Positions 1-12,390 of a DNA stretch of 64,000 nucleotides are shown piece by piece (position 1 is the stretch's first letter; each line of letters begins with the position of its first letter). The position numbers and the translations under genes are program-made. This DNA comes from Neoconidiobolus thromboides FSU 785. Its lineage: Eukaryota; Entomophthoromycota; Entomophthoromycetes; Entomophthorales; Neoconidiobolaceae. Under the pieces are notes generated by a model that worked only from the letters and a program-made list of their open reading frames with translations, did no database searches and was not told the DNA's origin. The stretch lies in the NCBI GenBank assembly GCA_025603075.1, contig MU626293.1, positions 1 through 64,000 on the forward strand, written 5' to 3'.

Positions 1-285
1 GTTAAAAATACTACTGTAAATATCGTTGGAGAAAATACCACTATTAATAATATATTAAAAGATATTAGTAAAGTTACTGGTAAACAATTCCAAGTATCTC
101 ATATCTCTTTAGATGAAGTACAAAAGGTATTAGATGATCCAAATGTTGATTTCTTTGGTAAAATCTCATATTATCTTCGTAAAGATATTGAATTAGGTGA
201 TATCAAACTTCCTGGTAATCATAAAGATTTGGTTCCTGACTTTAAGTTTACTTCCATTTCTGATTATGCTAAATCCAAGTATTAA
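1..285 (+). CDS. NmrA-like NAD(P)-binding protein, 3' end only
   Basis: The window opens inside a reading frame that runs 94 codons to a TAA at 283-285. The visible part reads as the C-terminal substrate-side half of an NmrA/isoflavone-reductase-like short-chain dehydrogenase: an N-terminal stretch with VNIVGENTTINNILKDIS, then a helix with VTGKQFQVSHISLDEVQKVLDDP, and an end in FTSISDYAKSKY. In this family a Rossmann fold binds NAD(P)(H), and members are either reductases or redox-sensing regulators. The nucleotide-binding GxxGxxG part would lie upstream of the window, so neither activity nor cofactor use can be judged. The assignment rests on overall pattern, not on a catalytic motif. Confidence 0.55.
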   Translation, partial: VKNTTVNIVGENTTINNILKDISKVTGKQFQVSHISLDEVQKVLDDPNVDFFGKISYYLRKDIELGDIKLPGNHKDLVPDFKFTSISDYAKSKY

Positions 286-2120
286 ATAAACATATTTTTA
301 AGACCTTAATATTATCTTACTTCTAATAATTAATATAGTTATAACTATTATCAAATACAAATTGATTGATTAATCTAATTTTTATTTTATTTTGAAAATC
401 ATAAAGTAACCAACATGACCACTCTTGTTCATCACTGTCATTTTTATTCTTATATACATGAAAATTTTCTGTTGCAACCAATGACTAACTTTTTCGCTTA
501 AAGTCAGCTTGTATTAGAAACTATCTTATGAATTGATGTATCTGTAGTTTTGACCTGGCTTTTGGGAAAAAATTGTACAAATAAACTTTTGGGAGCTACT
601 CCTTTGTATGACATAATCGCTTATAATAAAGTGCGAAATTTGAACCTAATATTTACTATTGAATGACTTTTATTTCTGAGTGGGATATCTTTTTTCAAGT
701 CATGTGCTAAAGACAGCCTTTATTGATAACAACTAGTGCTCAGTTAATGAATGAAAGAGAGTTAGGTGAAACAATTACATTTGATCCAAAGGAGGCCTTT
801 GGGAACAGGACTCGGCTTTTTTTGACTTATCTAGCTTCACATAGAAAAGAAGAAATTACTAAGTTAGGAACACCTTCTACTCCGTGATAAAAGCCCAATT
901 AGGAGCTGACCCATATTTGGACCCAAAGACCAACTTATGCTATAAATGGTGGTAAATCTACAAGATGAAGATAACAACTATTGAAAGAAACCCAGCAAAG
1001 CAACATGGGAAAAGAGAACTTACGAAATACAGGCTTTGATGCCAGCCAAGGAAAGATGAGTTAAACCTGTTTCCTAAGCCCCGGGGACATGTTATCCAAA
1101 GGCTTCGGGTATAAGGACAACAAGCAAATCGATGGCTCACTAGGTCTTGACTGGAAATGCAAAAAAACGATAAGGGTTGACCTCCCTATTGAAAGCGGGA
1201 ACTTAAGCTTAAGAGAAGTAAACAAACTCATCAGTACGTCAAAAAGCCATACCCGGTTTTAAACTTAAAACCCTTAAGTAGGAATTATGCGCCTGCATGA
1301 AGTGATGACTGTGTCAAAAAGACATAAGCAGTTGTAAAAGTTCTTGTTTGAGCAGGAAATTAAACTACCTAGAGTATACGAACTATATTTTTTAATGACT
1401 CTTACATTGTCTATCTACCTTTAATTAAGGTTTTGCACTATCCATTAACAATTTTAGAACCAAGTGATGGTGAAGTGAAAGATAAGGTGCCCTTAGAGAC
1501 TTTATTATCTATGACCTCTGAGGACCATAAATGTAGGAAGCCCCTTTGCCATAGAAGATTAAATTAGTTCCTAAAACAAATTTGCCAGAACTTCTAGATC
1601 AGGGAATAGTTCATTATCCAAAATGACAATAAATTAAAACTATAATCGCCTTTACCAGAAGTTAGTTTCCAATAAAAAAAATTCGAAAACAGCTTTTCTG
1701 GTTTATTTTAAATCTGGTTTGATAAAGATGCACATATACAAGTTGTACCAGAGCATAGGGAGAGCAGCATTATTAACCAATAAAATTTAGGCTTAAAGAT
1801 TGATACCTTTAACATCCCAACTATATAACCTAGTTTAAGTCTAGAAATACATGTTGATCATGAATCAGTCTTCTACTCTTAAGTGAGGTCTCTTTTAGTT
1901 TATGGTTTTTTTCTTTGCTCCTTTAGATTAAAAAATCAAAGAAATAGCATGGACTCCCGGTGAATGAGTTGCTTAGCCTTATCACTATTTCCCGTAACCC
2001 TTGACAGATTTCTTTAATCTGTCATATTTATATCAGTATAATAGACACTATTTTTGATGTAATCATAAAGAAATATCTACCATTGAATTTTTACATTCCA
2101 AGAGTAATTATTAAAATGCA
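286..2120. other. gene-free stretch holding a decayed coding-like relic
   Basis: No intact gene. About 480-1990 is visibly richer in G and C than the rest of the intergenic DNA and contains broken protein-like segments in shifting plus-strand frames: around 780-885 a frame reading FDPKEAFGNRTRLFLTYL, around 1455-1545 a frame reading EPSDGEVKDKVPLETLL, and around 1560-1625 KLVPKTNLPELLDQGIVHY. Stops and frame changes separate them. The first segment faintly resembles retroelement Gag capsid regions, but I cannot name the element. The most likely reading is an old transposon or gene relic. Confidence 0.4.
2002..2024. repeat. 9-bp perfect hairpin
   Basis: TGACAGATT and AATCTGTCA are perfect inverted repeats separated by TCTTT. 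The hairpin lies between the decayed relic and the 3' end of POT1. Its role is unknown; it may mark the edge of the relic. Confidence 0.5.
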
Positions 2121-3839
2121 TAAAAACCAAAATTTAAAAACGTAATTTTTATTATTAAAAAGAATTATCTCTGATATCAAAACAAGATGGATTTAAAATG
2201 AAATTGATGAAAGGTTAAATTTTTAGTTCTTCAAAACTTGATTCCCTTCTTGAGCTTCTCTAGCAGCATCTTCTTCTTCTTTTGATACATACCAGAATTT
2301 AGCCATGGCTACAAAAATAGCAAAGAAGAAAGTAGAGATGGCAATGTAAACCCACATCTTATTGGTACCTTTCATCTCTCCCATACCAATTTCAAGACCA
2401 AGTACAAAATAATTACCAATAGCTGAAGTAAGTAAGAAAATAGAAGATGAAGAAGACTTCATTTGTCTACCTACTTGTGTATAAGCGAATTGAAGACCAA
2501 TTGGTGACATCATAGCTTCACCTAATGATAAAAGAATGTATTGAGGAAGTTGAATGGTACCATTTACACATTGTTTACATGACTGCCACTCACCATCTTC
2601 AATAACCCTGAGTCCAGCATTAGCTTCGACATAATATTGAAGACATGTAGATAGTACATAGGTAAGGATCATGATAAACCAACCCCAAATCATACGAGTT
2701 AAAAGTGGCATTCTAATTCCTCTCTTCTCTAAGAATGGATAGACAAAGAAGGATAAGAAAGGTACAAAGAGAATAATTAAGATAGAATTAACATTTGAAG
2801 AAGCTTCAGTTGGTAATGGAATGAATCCTAAGAAGTTATGGCCCATCATATCATAGTTGTTTTGCCATTCAGAACTATTTTGATCGTATAATAGCCAGAA
2901 GAAGGAGATAGGTAAAAGCATAGCAGCTACTTTTCCAAATAATCTAGTTTCTTCGACCATTTCAGCACCATAAAGATCGGCTGAGAAATTTAACCAATGA
3001 CCTTTAGCTCTTCTTTCTTCAACAGATGCAGCGGAATAACGTCTTCCTGCAGTTACTGCAGTTTTGAGGGCAACCCAAGGCATGAATCTACCTGTTGGTG
3101 GAACAACACGATAATAACGGAAACCAAAAATAAATAATGCTAAGGCAATAGCAAAAGCAATGGTTGGGATACCAAATGCAAGGAAATAACACTTTGAACC
3201 AAAGCACTCAACATATTGTTTCAAGTAAGGTGTAAGATATTGAGCAACTAAAGCACCAGCATTAATAGCAACGTAGAAAAGACCAAAGAATTTATCGAGT
3301 AAAACTGTTTGAGTTGATAAAAATTGATCACCACCATGAGAAGATACACATGGTTTGATACCACCTGAACCAATAGCCATAAATATAGCAGGTACAATAT
3401 AGGACCAATATGGTAATTCACCATGTTTACCAACAAGTTCATTAATTGAGAAAACAGACATTAATACATTTCCTGCTAAATAAAGGAAAGACATATAAAC
3501 AATAGTATGATATTTTCCTAAGAAAGAATCAGAAATAGCAGCACCAACAAGAGGGAAAATATATACTAAAGCATTGAATAAAGATGATTGAGCTTTAGCG
3601 TAAGAAGGAGTATAACCATAAGCAGTTTGTAAATATTTGTTTAATAAATTTTTGATACCATAATAACAGAAACGTTCACATAACTCATTTGGTACAATAA
3701 AATAGACAGCTTTTGGAAATTTATCATGATTAGCTTGGAGTTTGGCATCTAATTCGGCATTAATAATACGTTCTTGTTCCAATAGCTGCAACTCTCTTTC
3801 AGTGAGTTGAGCATCAAGATGGCCCACTTTTTCAGACAT
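2121..3839 (-). repeat. arm 1 of an inverted duplication (POT1 copy)
   Basis: The POT1 coding region and about 100 bases of its 3' flank match 16031-17731 in opposite orientation. Similarity stops abruptly beyond about 2121 and fades upstream of the start codon, so the duplicated block is essentially the gene plus its 3' flank. Confidence 0.85.
2223..3839 (-). CDS. PTR2: proton-coupled oligopeptide transporter (POT/PTR2 family), POT1
   Basis: Single-exon gene of 538 codons, a normal length for the family. It should import di- and tripeptides across the plasma membrane with protons. The ExxERF proton-coupling motif is at residues 52-57 (ELCERF followed by CYYG). The first PTR2 signature (GAAISDSFLGKYHTI) and the second (FYVAINAGALVAQYL) are both present, with about twelve hydrophobic segments and a cytoplasmic charged tail rich in E and A. 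The start is the first ATG, preceded by A-rich DNA. The 30-residue N-terminal leader is charged and helical (ERELQLLEQERIINAELDAKL). A nearly identical inverted broken copy lies at 16031-17628 and a diverged intact paralogue at 49247-50857. A TCAGCTGA palindrome sits about 600 bases upstream. Confidence 0.93.
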   Translation of the reverse strand: MSEKVGHLDAQLTERELQLLEQERIINAELDAKLQANHDKFPKAVYFIVPNELCERFCYYGIKNLLNKYLQTAYGYTPSYAKAQSSLFNALVYIFPLVGAAISDSFLGKYHTIVYMSFLYLAGNVLMSVFSINELVGKHGELPYWSYIVPAIFMAIGSGGIKPCVSSHGGDQFLSTQTVLLDKFFGLFYVAINAGALVAQYLTPYLKQYVECFGSKCYFLAFGIPTIAFAIALALFIFGFRYYRVVPPTGRFMPWVALKTAVTAGRRYSAASVEERRAKGHWLNFSADLYGAEMVEETRLFGKVAAMLLPISFFWLLYDQNSSEWQNNYDMMGHNFLGFIPLPTEASSNVNSILIILFVPFLSFFVYPFLEKRGIRMPLLTRMIWGWFIMILTYVLSTCLQYYVEANAGLRVIEDGEWQSCKQCVNGTIQLPQYILLSLGEAMMSPIGLQFAYTQVGRQMKSSSSSIFLLTSAIGNYFVLGLEIGMGEMKGTNKMWVYIAISTFFFAIFVAMAKFWYVSKEEEDAAREAQEGNQVLKN

Positions 3840-4432
3840 TATTATTAAGTTTTTAATAAATAAATTGAGAAAATCACACTTCTTTTATACCATTTTCGGT
3901 TGTGGATCCTTATTTTCTAATTGGAATAAAATACGGAATATTAATCAAGTGAGCTAAATTCAAATTTTTCAAAAAACATTGGTTTATGCGTGATTGATTA
4001 GATTATTAGGATATAGTTGTAAAATCAAAATTAAAATAACATGACTAAAAAAGCCATTAGGAGAAAACTTTATTGGTATATCTTCTGCAAAAATAACATT
4101 CCTTTTTTTTTATCTCCATAATTTTTAGCTTAATATATTTCGCTATTCCGATACCAACTTTTGATTATGTTATGTGAAAAATTACATTTCCTATTTGATA
4201 AGCCAACATTTATGCACTTTGATAAAGAAACTTAAATTTAGAAAACATATCAAAGTCAATAAAACTATGCTTAAAAATAAATTTTTAGACGCAAGTTATA
4301 TAGTTACTTTCTTATTTTATTATAATTAAATATTTCTAGCACACCTTAGATTTAATTCTAGCATTTTATATTGAACTGTTTTAAATTTAATGAGTTTTGT
4401 TATCATTTGTAACTTGTGGTTCATGCTTACTA

Positions 4433-4440
4433 TCAGCTGA
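4433..4440. promoter_or_regulatory. TCAGCTGA palindrome upstream of POT1
   Basis: An 8-bp palindrome with a CAGCTG E-box core, 594 bases upstream of the POT1 start. The same octamer occurs at four other places in this window, all upstream of transporter genes. A binding site for a bHLH-type regulator is inference. Confidence 0.35.
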
Positions 4441-5217
4441 AATAAAAAGAATGCTATTAAAACCATCTTGACTAAGTTGGAATATTTTTCATTTTTAATA
4501 CTATTATGGTTAAATATCTGTTGATCTATTTTGCTAAAGCAAAAAGGACTGATATTGTCTAATTATTTGAACTAATGACTAATAAAAATCAACTGATAAT
4601 AAAAGTCCTATTTTTTTATTCTACTTATCTATATATTCTATAAGTTTCAGAGTTCTAACTTTGACTTTAATACTATACAGTATATTCTTTCTTACATTAT
4701 AAATTAAAACTTCTCTATTATTTACTATAAAATAATAATCTATTATTTCAATTTATCAAGTGATACATTTCAAAGGTTCAACTTTAATTTATTAGGTAAG
4801 AGTAGTATTATTAGAATATAAAAATTAAGTAAACAGAATATTTGAAAATAATCTTAATATATAGTAAATCTTATGGCACTAATAAATAACTTAACTTAAT
4901 ATGCTTTAAAATAAAATTACTTTAATATTGGTTTTTCATATGCTTGATTTTAAAGCTAGTGAAAAATAACTGGAATGAATTTATAGTAAAAGTTTATATA
5001 AGCTCAGCTTTGAACCTCAGTAGCTGATCCAATTTATAATGAAGAATATTATTTTGTATCGTTAACTGTGTAATTAAGGCATATAGCTTTTGAGGACTTA
5101 AAAAGGGTCTATAAATCATTTTAGTAAACAAACTATTTAAAAAATACATATACTTATATACTTATCTATGAATTGTAGATATGAAATTTAAATCCTATTC
5201 AATATAAGATATAAGAT

Positions 5218-5316
5218 ATGGAGGTGTATTTTTTTGTCTAAGGATTTTACTAACAATCTTTCCACTCAAATAGTGCTTAAAAATGGAAAAAGTGATGAAA
5301 CTACGAAAAACCTATA
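5218..5316 (+). mobile_element. miniature inverted-repeat element, copy 1
   Basis: Contains the family core ACTAACAATCTTTCCACTC, then AGTGCTTAAAAATGGAAAAA. The left end reads TATGGAGGTGT; the right end is eroded. Confidence 0.8.
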
Positions 5317-5818
5317 TAAAGATCAAAAAACGACAAAAATAGCCAATAGTGGAATAAAGTTACAAATGGAATGTTACTTTAGTGAACAGATTTAATTATA
5401 TAACTATGGGAATTTGTATAAAATAAACTATACTCTATACAAATTAAAGTTAATATACAAATTATTTTTATAACCGCGTAAATTTTATGATATAAGAATA
5501 AATGAAGATAAGATATCAATACATTTTCCTGTTTTTTAATATAAAATCTTAATTTATTTATAACTTTAAAAACTAAATAATTTAATAAAGTTTAAATAAA
5601 AACAAACTGGTAGTTTAAAAATTATGTTTGTTAATACAAAATCTATACTATTTATATCATTTCTTCTTATTATATACACTTAATATTTATATATTGTAGC
5701 TTATTAGTACATTAGTCAAAATAAAAAAGTTAAATTAAGAAAACAAAAGGCTTAAATTCAAGTTGAAAAATAATACTTTATTATATTTCAATCCTTCATC
5801 ATAACAACCGGTATTTAA

Positions 5819-5913
5819 ATATGAGGATGTTTTTTTTGATTTCATCGTTTTTTCCATTTTTAAGCACTATTTGAGTGGAAAGATTGTTAGTAAAATCCTT
5901 AGACAAAAAAATA
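5819..5913 (-). mobile_element. miniature inverted-repeat element, copy 2
   Basis: Minus-orientation copy starting ATGAGGATGT, with the core TTTTTCCATTTTTAAGCACT. Its far end runs directly into the next fragment instead of ending in ATCCCC. With copy 1 it forms an inverted pair. Confidence 0.8.
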
Positions 5914-5985
5914 CATGGGGATGTATTTTTTGTTTAAATTTCTACTAATAGCTTTTTAGGCTTTTTCTCATCACTATTTCATATT
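5914..5985 (+). mobile_element. miniature element fragment, copy 2b
   Basis: Begins CATGGGGATGTATTTTTTG at the point where copy 2 breaks off and decays within about 70 bases. Looks like an element inserted into, or recombined with, copy 2. Confidence 0.5.
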
Positions 5986-6894
5986 TTATATATGGATCAA
6001 CTTTTATAACTCAGAATCCAAATGCTAATTTTTGTTCTATTTAAACCAGAACAAATTTTTTTAGCTGTTATTAGTAATCTAGCCACTTTTCTTTTTATAT
6101 TTAACTTTTTATTTAATTGATTTTTTAAGAGCTTACTTTAAAATATTTTTATAGAATTTAAAATATCTATAAAATATAAATATATATATATAATATGATA
6201 TAATATTACATATTTAGTTTTATTTTGCTTATATTAGATTGGATTTTTCATTAAACTGAACTAAATATTAATAATAATATTATAAAAATTATATATTTAT
6301 ATATTATTTATGTATTAATAAAAGTTATTGTTAATATTGATTTGCATATCAGCTATAGTTAATAAAATTTTATTAAAAAATATACTATTATAATTCAAAC
6401 CTTTTAAATTATTACTCATTGAAAAATAGCTGTATAAAGCAGCTGAATGCTTTAATTTTTGGGACGATTTTTGATGGTATTGTATGTGTCCAAAGCAGTG
6501 TTTATTAGGACAAAAAGGATTTACCTGAAGACTTGGAGAAAATAACTGCTAGAAATTGAGATTGGGATGGTAGGACCAAAAAAAACTTATTACCAAAGCG
6601 GTAAAAGAGAATAAATATATAATAAGGCTATATTACATGAAAGCTATGACATGCTACCAAAGGTAGGAAAGGTTTAACGAAGTCATAAACGTCAATTTCA
6701 TAATTTAAAAACTAAAGGTATTTTTTTGAAATTTTGATCAATTTTTGTAGTACAAACTCCAAAAGTATCAGTTAAAGTTTTAGACAAAAAAACTTGCCCA
6801 ATATCGAATAATTGAGTATTTTATATTATTGGTTCAAATCTAAATTATTCTAATATTAAGGTTAGGTTTTGATCTTGTTTATTTTATTAGTAAA

Positions 6895-7459
6895 ATGAAA
6901 TTCAACAAAAATATATTAAAGTATACCAACACAATAAACAATGTAAATTCAACAATGATAAGCTCGCCGCATCCAATATCACATATAAGGTTTATAAAGT
7001 ATAAAAAAAACCCATTTGAAAGCTTGATAGTAAATTTGGCTAAAGTTGATTATTTTTAATCTTTAATTTTTAATTTTAGGAAAAAGAATTAAGACAGAAG
7101 AAAGAATATTTACAAAATTATGTCCATGAGTTTTGGTGTAAAAATAATCAGGCTTATGTAAATAGAAAACAAGAGTACGAACAAGAAAGTAATCATTGTT
7201 TTTTTAAATTATCAAAATCAACTAACTCCTTTTTATAGTTTTGAAAAAGAAGGGTAAAGTTGAAAATACAGATATGACCGAGTTTTATAAGGAATTCCTT
7301 CAACAAAGTAAACACCAACATGCTGAATTTCATCAAACTTATATTATCAAAAGTTTCAATATTGTATTATTCTCAATTTATAATCAATTTCATAGCTTAT
7401 GTTCGAAAGCTTCCTTTACAAAACCTAGTTATTTTTTCTCTTCAAAATACTCTCGTTGA
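6895..7459 (+). CDS. COA8: COA8/APOPT1-like mitochondrial protein
   Basis: Reassembled from three exons (6895-7029, 7080-7188, 7239-7459) with introns bounded by GTAAAT..TTTTAG and GTAATC..TATAG, giving 154 residues. Residues 1-40 are basic with few acidic residues, like a mitochondrial presequence. The body carries the family features: an IRFIKY segment followed by an aromatic-basic stretch (LRQKKEYLQNYVHEFW), a repeat of charged residues and the diagnostic MTEFYKEFLQQSKHQHAEFH. COA8 supports cytochrome c oxidase assembly in the mitochondrial matrix. It converges on ARP3 with about 170 bases between stop codons. The splice model and start are my reading; the C-terminal exon alone is the strongest evidence. 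Confidence 0.65.
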
Positions 7460-7629
7460 TCCTTTTTTCTACTTAAATTATAGATAAACTTTTTAATGTT
7501 ATTCATCTTATTTTATGCATATTTTGTTGTTTATTCTTATAATTATTATTAATAATTTTAAATTTTGACGTAAATTTATCGAAGGCAACTACTACTAAAT
7601 TTATTTTTATTACAATAAAGTAGATAATT

Positions 7630-9234
7630 TTAAACTGTGGCAAACATACGATTATGACGAGCAATGGATGGGCCATATTCTTCATATTCAGCCTTAGAGT
7701 GAGCATAAGTATGGAATTGTGGCTAAAAAAAGGATATAAATAAATAATAAAATTAACTACAAAATTAATTACTAAAGAGGCAACTAAACTGCCACCGAAC
7801 CAAACAGCATATCTTTGACGTTTATGAGAAATGACATTAACATCAATAGGTGTTGACTATATTGTTAATAATTGATTTTGATAAATAGAATTAAAAAATT
7901 TACTTTGACATTAGATAAACTTAACTCTTCACTCTTTTTAATTCTACCTGTAACAATTCTTTGAATATCTCTTTCTAAACGACGTCCAAAATCTTTAAAT
8001 AAAGTTGAACCACCTGATAAAACAATATTCTAATTTTTTTTAATATCAATTAGCTAATATAAACAAAATCAAATACCTTATATAACCCACGACGAGTATC
8101 AATCGGACAATTTTGTATTACTTGATCAACAACTTGAGGAAGTGGAGTCAAGAAATCGGAGCTTACTAATTCTGGATTAAAGAAAATTTCAGGAGCTAAA
8201 AAGCGTTCATAACCAACATCAACATTGAAAGGCTAACGTGTTTAATTTTAATTCATAATAAATAAATAATTATTACTTGTTTTGTAATTGAATGAATTCC
8301 TTCATAATTTTTAAAATATTTTTCTCCTTCTTGATCATATCTTTTAAATTCTTTAACAATGTCTTGACAACAATAAGAATATTTTTCTTTAATTTTTTTA
8401 GCTACTTCCATAAGTTGATCTGGTGGTATGGTTTCTCCATGATCACGAAGTAATTGCATGACATATTTAGTAATATGGCTACCTGCAATTGGTATATGTT
8501 TTAATGCAGAGCCAATAACATAACCATCAGCCTAAAATTTAATTAGTAACTTTATAAAAAATACTTATTAATCAAATTAAAACTTACGACTGGGATAACA
8601 TGAGTAACACCATCTCCAGAATCAACTACTGTACCAGTAAGTTCACGGGTTTGGGATTTACTTGAAGTCCAAGAAGCAGCCAAACCTAAAACAGCTTGTA
8701 CAGCAATATACATACCAGGAATATTAAAAGATTCAAAGAAAATTTCAGCTGTAGCTTCTCTATTTTCTGGAGCGTTTAGAGGTGGTTCGGTTAATAAAAA
8801 ATAATGGTCTTCTGGTTCACATCGTAGATATTTAAATATACATTGTTCCCAATATCTTTCCATGTGATCCCAATTTTCAACTTGTCCATTAACCATTGGT
8901 GATGTTACTTGATACATCTTAGAGTTTGCTTGTGCTTCATAACCAATAAAAAAATCCAAATCTTCGATCCCTCTTTTACTGGCTAGATTACCTCCACCAC
9001 TACCAAAGTTTCCACTACTTCCTTTTAAAAAACTTGGTTTTGATGGTACTGGTGGACCAGAACCTCTTTGGCTATCTTTTGTTGCTATTACAGTTGGGAT
9101 AACGGAAGATGGTTCATCATTCCCTGCAAACCCCATCTTGGTTTCCCTTTTTATAATCAATATTTATTGTTTCAAATGGAAATTTTGGCTTACCCAGTAC
9201 CATTATCAATAATTACAGGTGGTAATGAAGTCAT
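7630..9234 (-). CDS. ARP3: actin-related protein 3 (Arp2/3 complex)
   Basis: Seven exons read on the minus strand (9234-9194, 9146-8588, 8531-8277, 8232-8077, 8029-7904, 7856-7773, 7722-7630) join to an open frame of 437 residues, typical for Arp3. The start [14 protein letters not shown] continues after a 47-base intron into [38 protein letters not shown] (phosphate and nucleotide binding), LSGGSTLF and the end [14 protein letters not shown] all match Arp3 rather than conventional actin. Between DEPSSVIPT and [10 protein letters not shown] lies a Gly/Ser/Pro-rich linker (about residues 40-70). Arp3 is one of the two actin-like subunits that nucleate branched actin filaments. It is head-to-head with actin itself. 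Confidence 0.93.
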
Positions 9235-10390
9235 ATTTTAATAAACTATTATATAAAGTAATTGTAATTAAATAGCTATTATTTATTGGTTTATAATGGA
9301 CTATATAGTTTAAAAAAATAAGTTTCGTTACAATTTTGGGTGGCTTTAATGATTTTTTGAAGTATTACATTTCATTTTAATTTTGTCCAATAGAAAACAA
9401 TTTCATCCCTACTGCCAATTTTGCTGTTCTCATCGTTTATTCTACCATATTATTATGGATAATATTAATGTGTTAAATAGTATGTTGTAGTAGATAGCTA
9501 TAATATGATTTCGGGTGTTTTACTATAGTGATTTTTTTTATAAATCTATCATTTTATAAACATAAATATAAATATAAATATAAATATAAATATAAATATA
9601 ATATTTAATGTAATTAAAAAATAGTCTTTACTTTATTTTTTAATGATAGATTATAAAATAGTAATATTAATAACAACTTTATTTGTTTTAAAATACTAAA
9701 AAGAATTTAAAAAAACATTTTTTTTATCTTATTAATATCTACTATATATTTCAACATCAACCTCAATACATTCTAAATTTTTATTTTTTTAAAAATACTA
9801 TTTTTTTTCTTAGCATTAAATTTTTGATTATTCTAAATTTTACAATGTTTTCTTATTAGAATTTTAAATTTTTAATACCTTGTAATTATCATTTAATTAA
9901 TTTTAGATATTAAACATACTTTCTTAAACATATATTGAATAATATGTGGATATAGTGTACCGCTATTATATAATATTAAGATCAACAACAGCCTCCTTGG
10001 CGATTTAAATTAAAATCAACATCATTTAATTGCTGCCAAGTTACTTTGAGCTTAAATTTATGGGATTATAAATTGAACTAAACTAATTTTCTTGGGTATC
10101 CTTGGCAAATGATTGCTTGCCAGACAATACATCAAAAAATCGATGAAAAGGGTGGATTCATTGGCTGTTTCTAATTGGTAAGAAGTACTTCAATAATAGC
10201 CAATGATTTTTTATCTAAGTTAGTTTTATCTTTATTCTTTGGTTGAAAAATGTTCTGTGATGCAATTATTAGTCCATTATCTTATTTGATTGGCTATTTA
10301 TCGAAGCTGTAAAATAAGGAGCCACCAACATATAAAGAAATAAAATGACATTAAAGAAGGATTATTGTTTTTTGTAAATTTATATTAAAA
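9235..10390. promoter_or_regulatory. shared divergent upstream region of ARP3 and actin
   Basis: About 1.15 kb between the two start codons, no coding potential seen. It contains a tandem ATAAAT repeat at about 9560-9605 and long T tracts. Because both genes start outward from it, it must hold both promoters; no specific factor site is recognised. Confidence 0.6.
9560..9605. repeat. (ATAAAT)n tandem repeat
   Basis: About seven direct copies of a 6-base unit in the ARP3/actin upstream region. Confidence 0.85.
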
Positions 10391-11717
<1,327 letters not shown>

Positions 11718-12390
11718 ATGGTTGATTTCCATATGTTTTGGTATCTACTAATATTAACGACACATCAACTTTGTTCCACTTATGGTTTAATACTACTTAT
11801 AGTATGTATCATCTTATAAGTACTTATAAATAAAGAAGCTTAAAGTTTTAATTCTTGGTATTTAATTAAACTTTTTTTAACGCTACATGTTAATTATGCT
11901 TTTTTATTACATATTATACTATGTCGTTCCATAAAAGCCACTATTTTAAATAAGTAATTAGATTGATAGTAACTTTTAACTATTTTTCATTTACCTATCA
12001 TTTAATAGATTTTTGAGAAAAAATTGTAGATTACAAATGAATTAAAAGTTGTGTCAAAAAAAGTTTAAGAGGGTTTATAAAAATTAAATAAAAAGTATTA
12101 TTTGAAAAAAATATAGATATTAAATAATGTTAGATGAAATAAAATCATAGAAATGATAAAGACACCAAATCGGTTAAAATAAGAGTGTATCATCCCCAAC
12201 ATAGAAAGAACTATTTTAATTAATCTCCATAGCTACATAACATCACCATCTTATCTATCAAATTTTCAAAAAAAAAATGACGTTGAAATAAATGGAGAAA
12301 CTATTGGATTTCAGCAAATCAAATAAGATGAACAGCAATTTAAATTTAAAAATTTTAAATTTAGGATAATTATTTTTTTTAAAATCTAGA
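11718..12390. other. intergenic spacer between actin and the antiporter
   Basis: AT-rich 3' region of actin and upstream region of the antiporter. A poly-A-signal-like AATAAA does not stand out from background; TATAAATAAAGAAG follows the actin stop at about 11825. No gene seen. Confidence 0.5.

Larger units (their letters stand above)
3840..6894. other. intergenic region with element copies and a relic
   Basis: About 3 kb with no recognisable gene. It holds one regulatory palindrome (4433), miniature element copies at about 5218, 5819 and 5914, and a G+C-richer patch at about 6420-6700 with coding-like but interrupted frames (for example AVKENKYIIRLYYMKAM). The rest is AT-rich DNA with dense stops. 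Confidence 0.6.

Noticed and set aside
958-1140. 60-codon minus-strand frame with hydrophobic end
   Set aside because: It lies inside the decayed relic, has no family resemblance, and antisense frames in that G+C-richer patch are expected by chance.
7503-7706. 67-codon minus-strand frame
   Set aside because: It is out of frame with the last ARP3 exon, whose true end is the TAA at 7630-7632.
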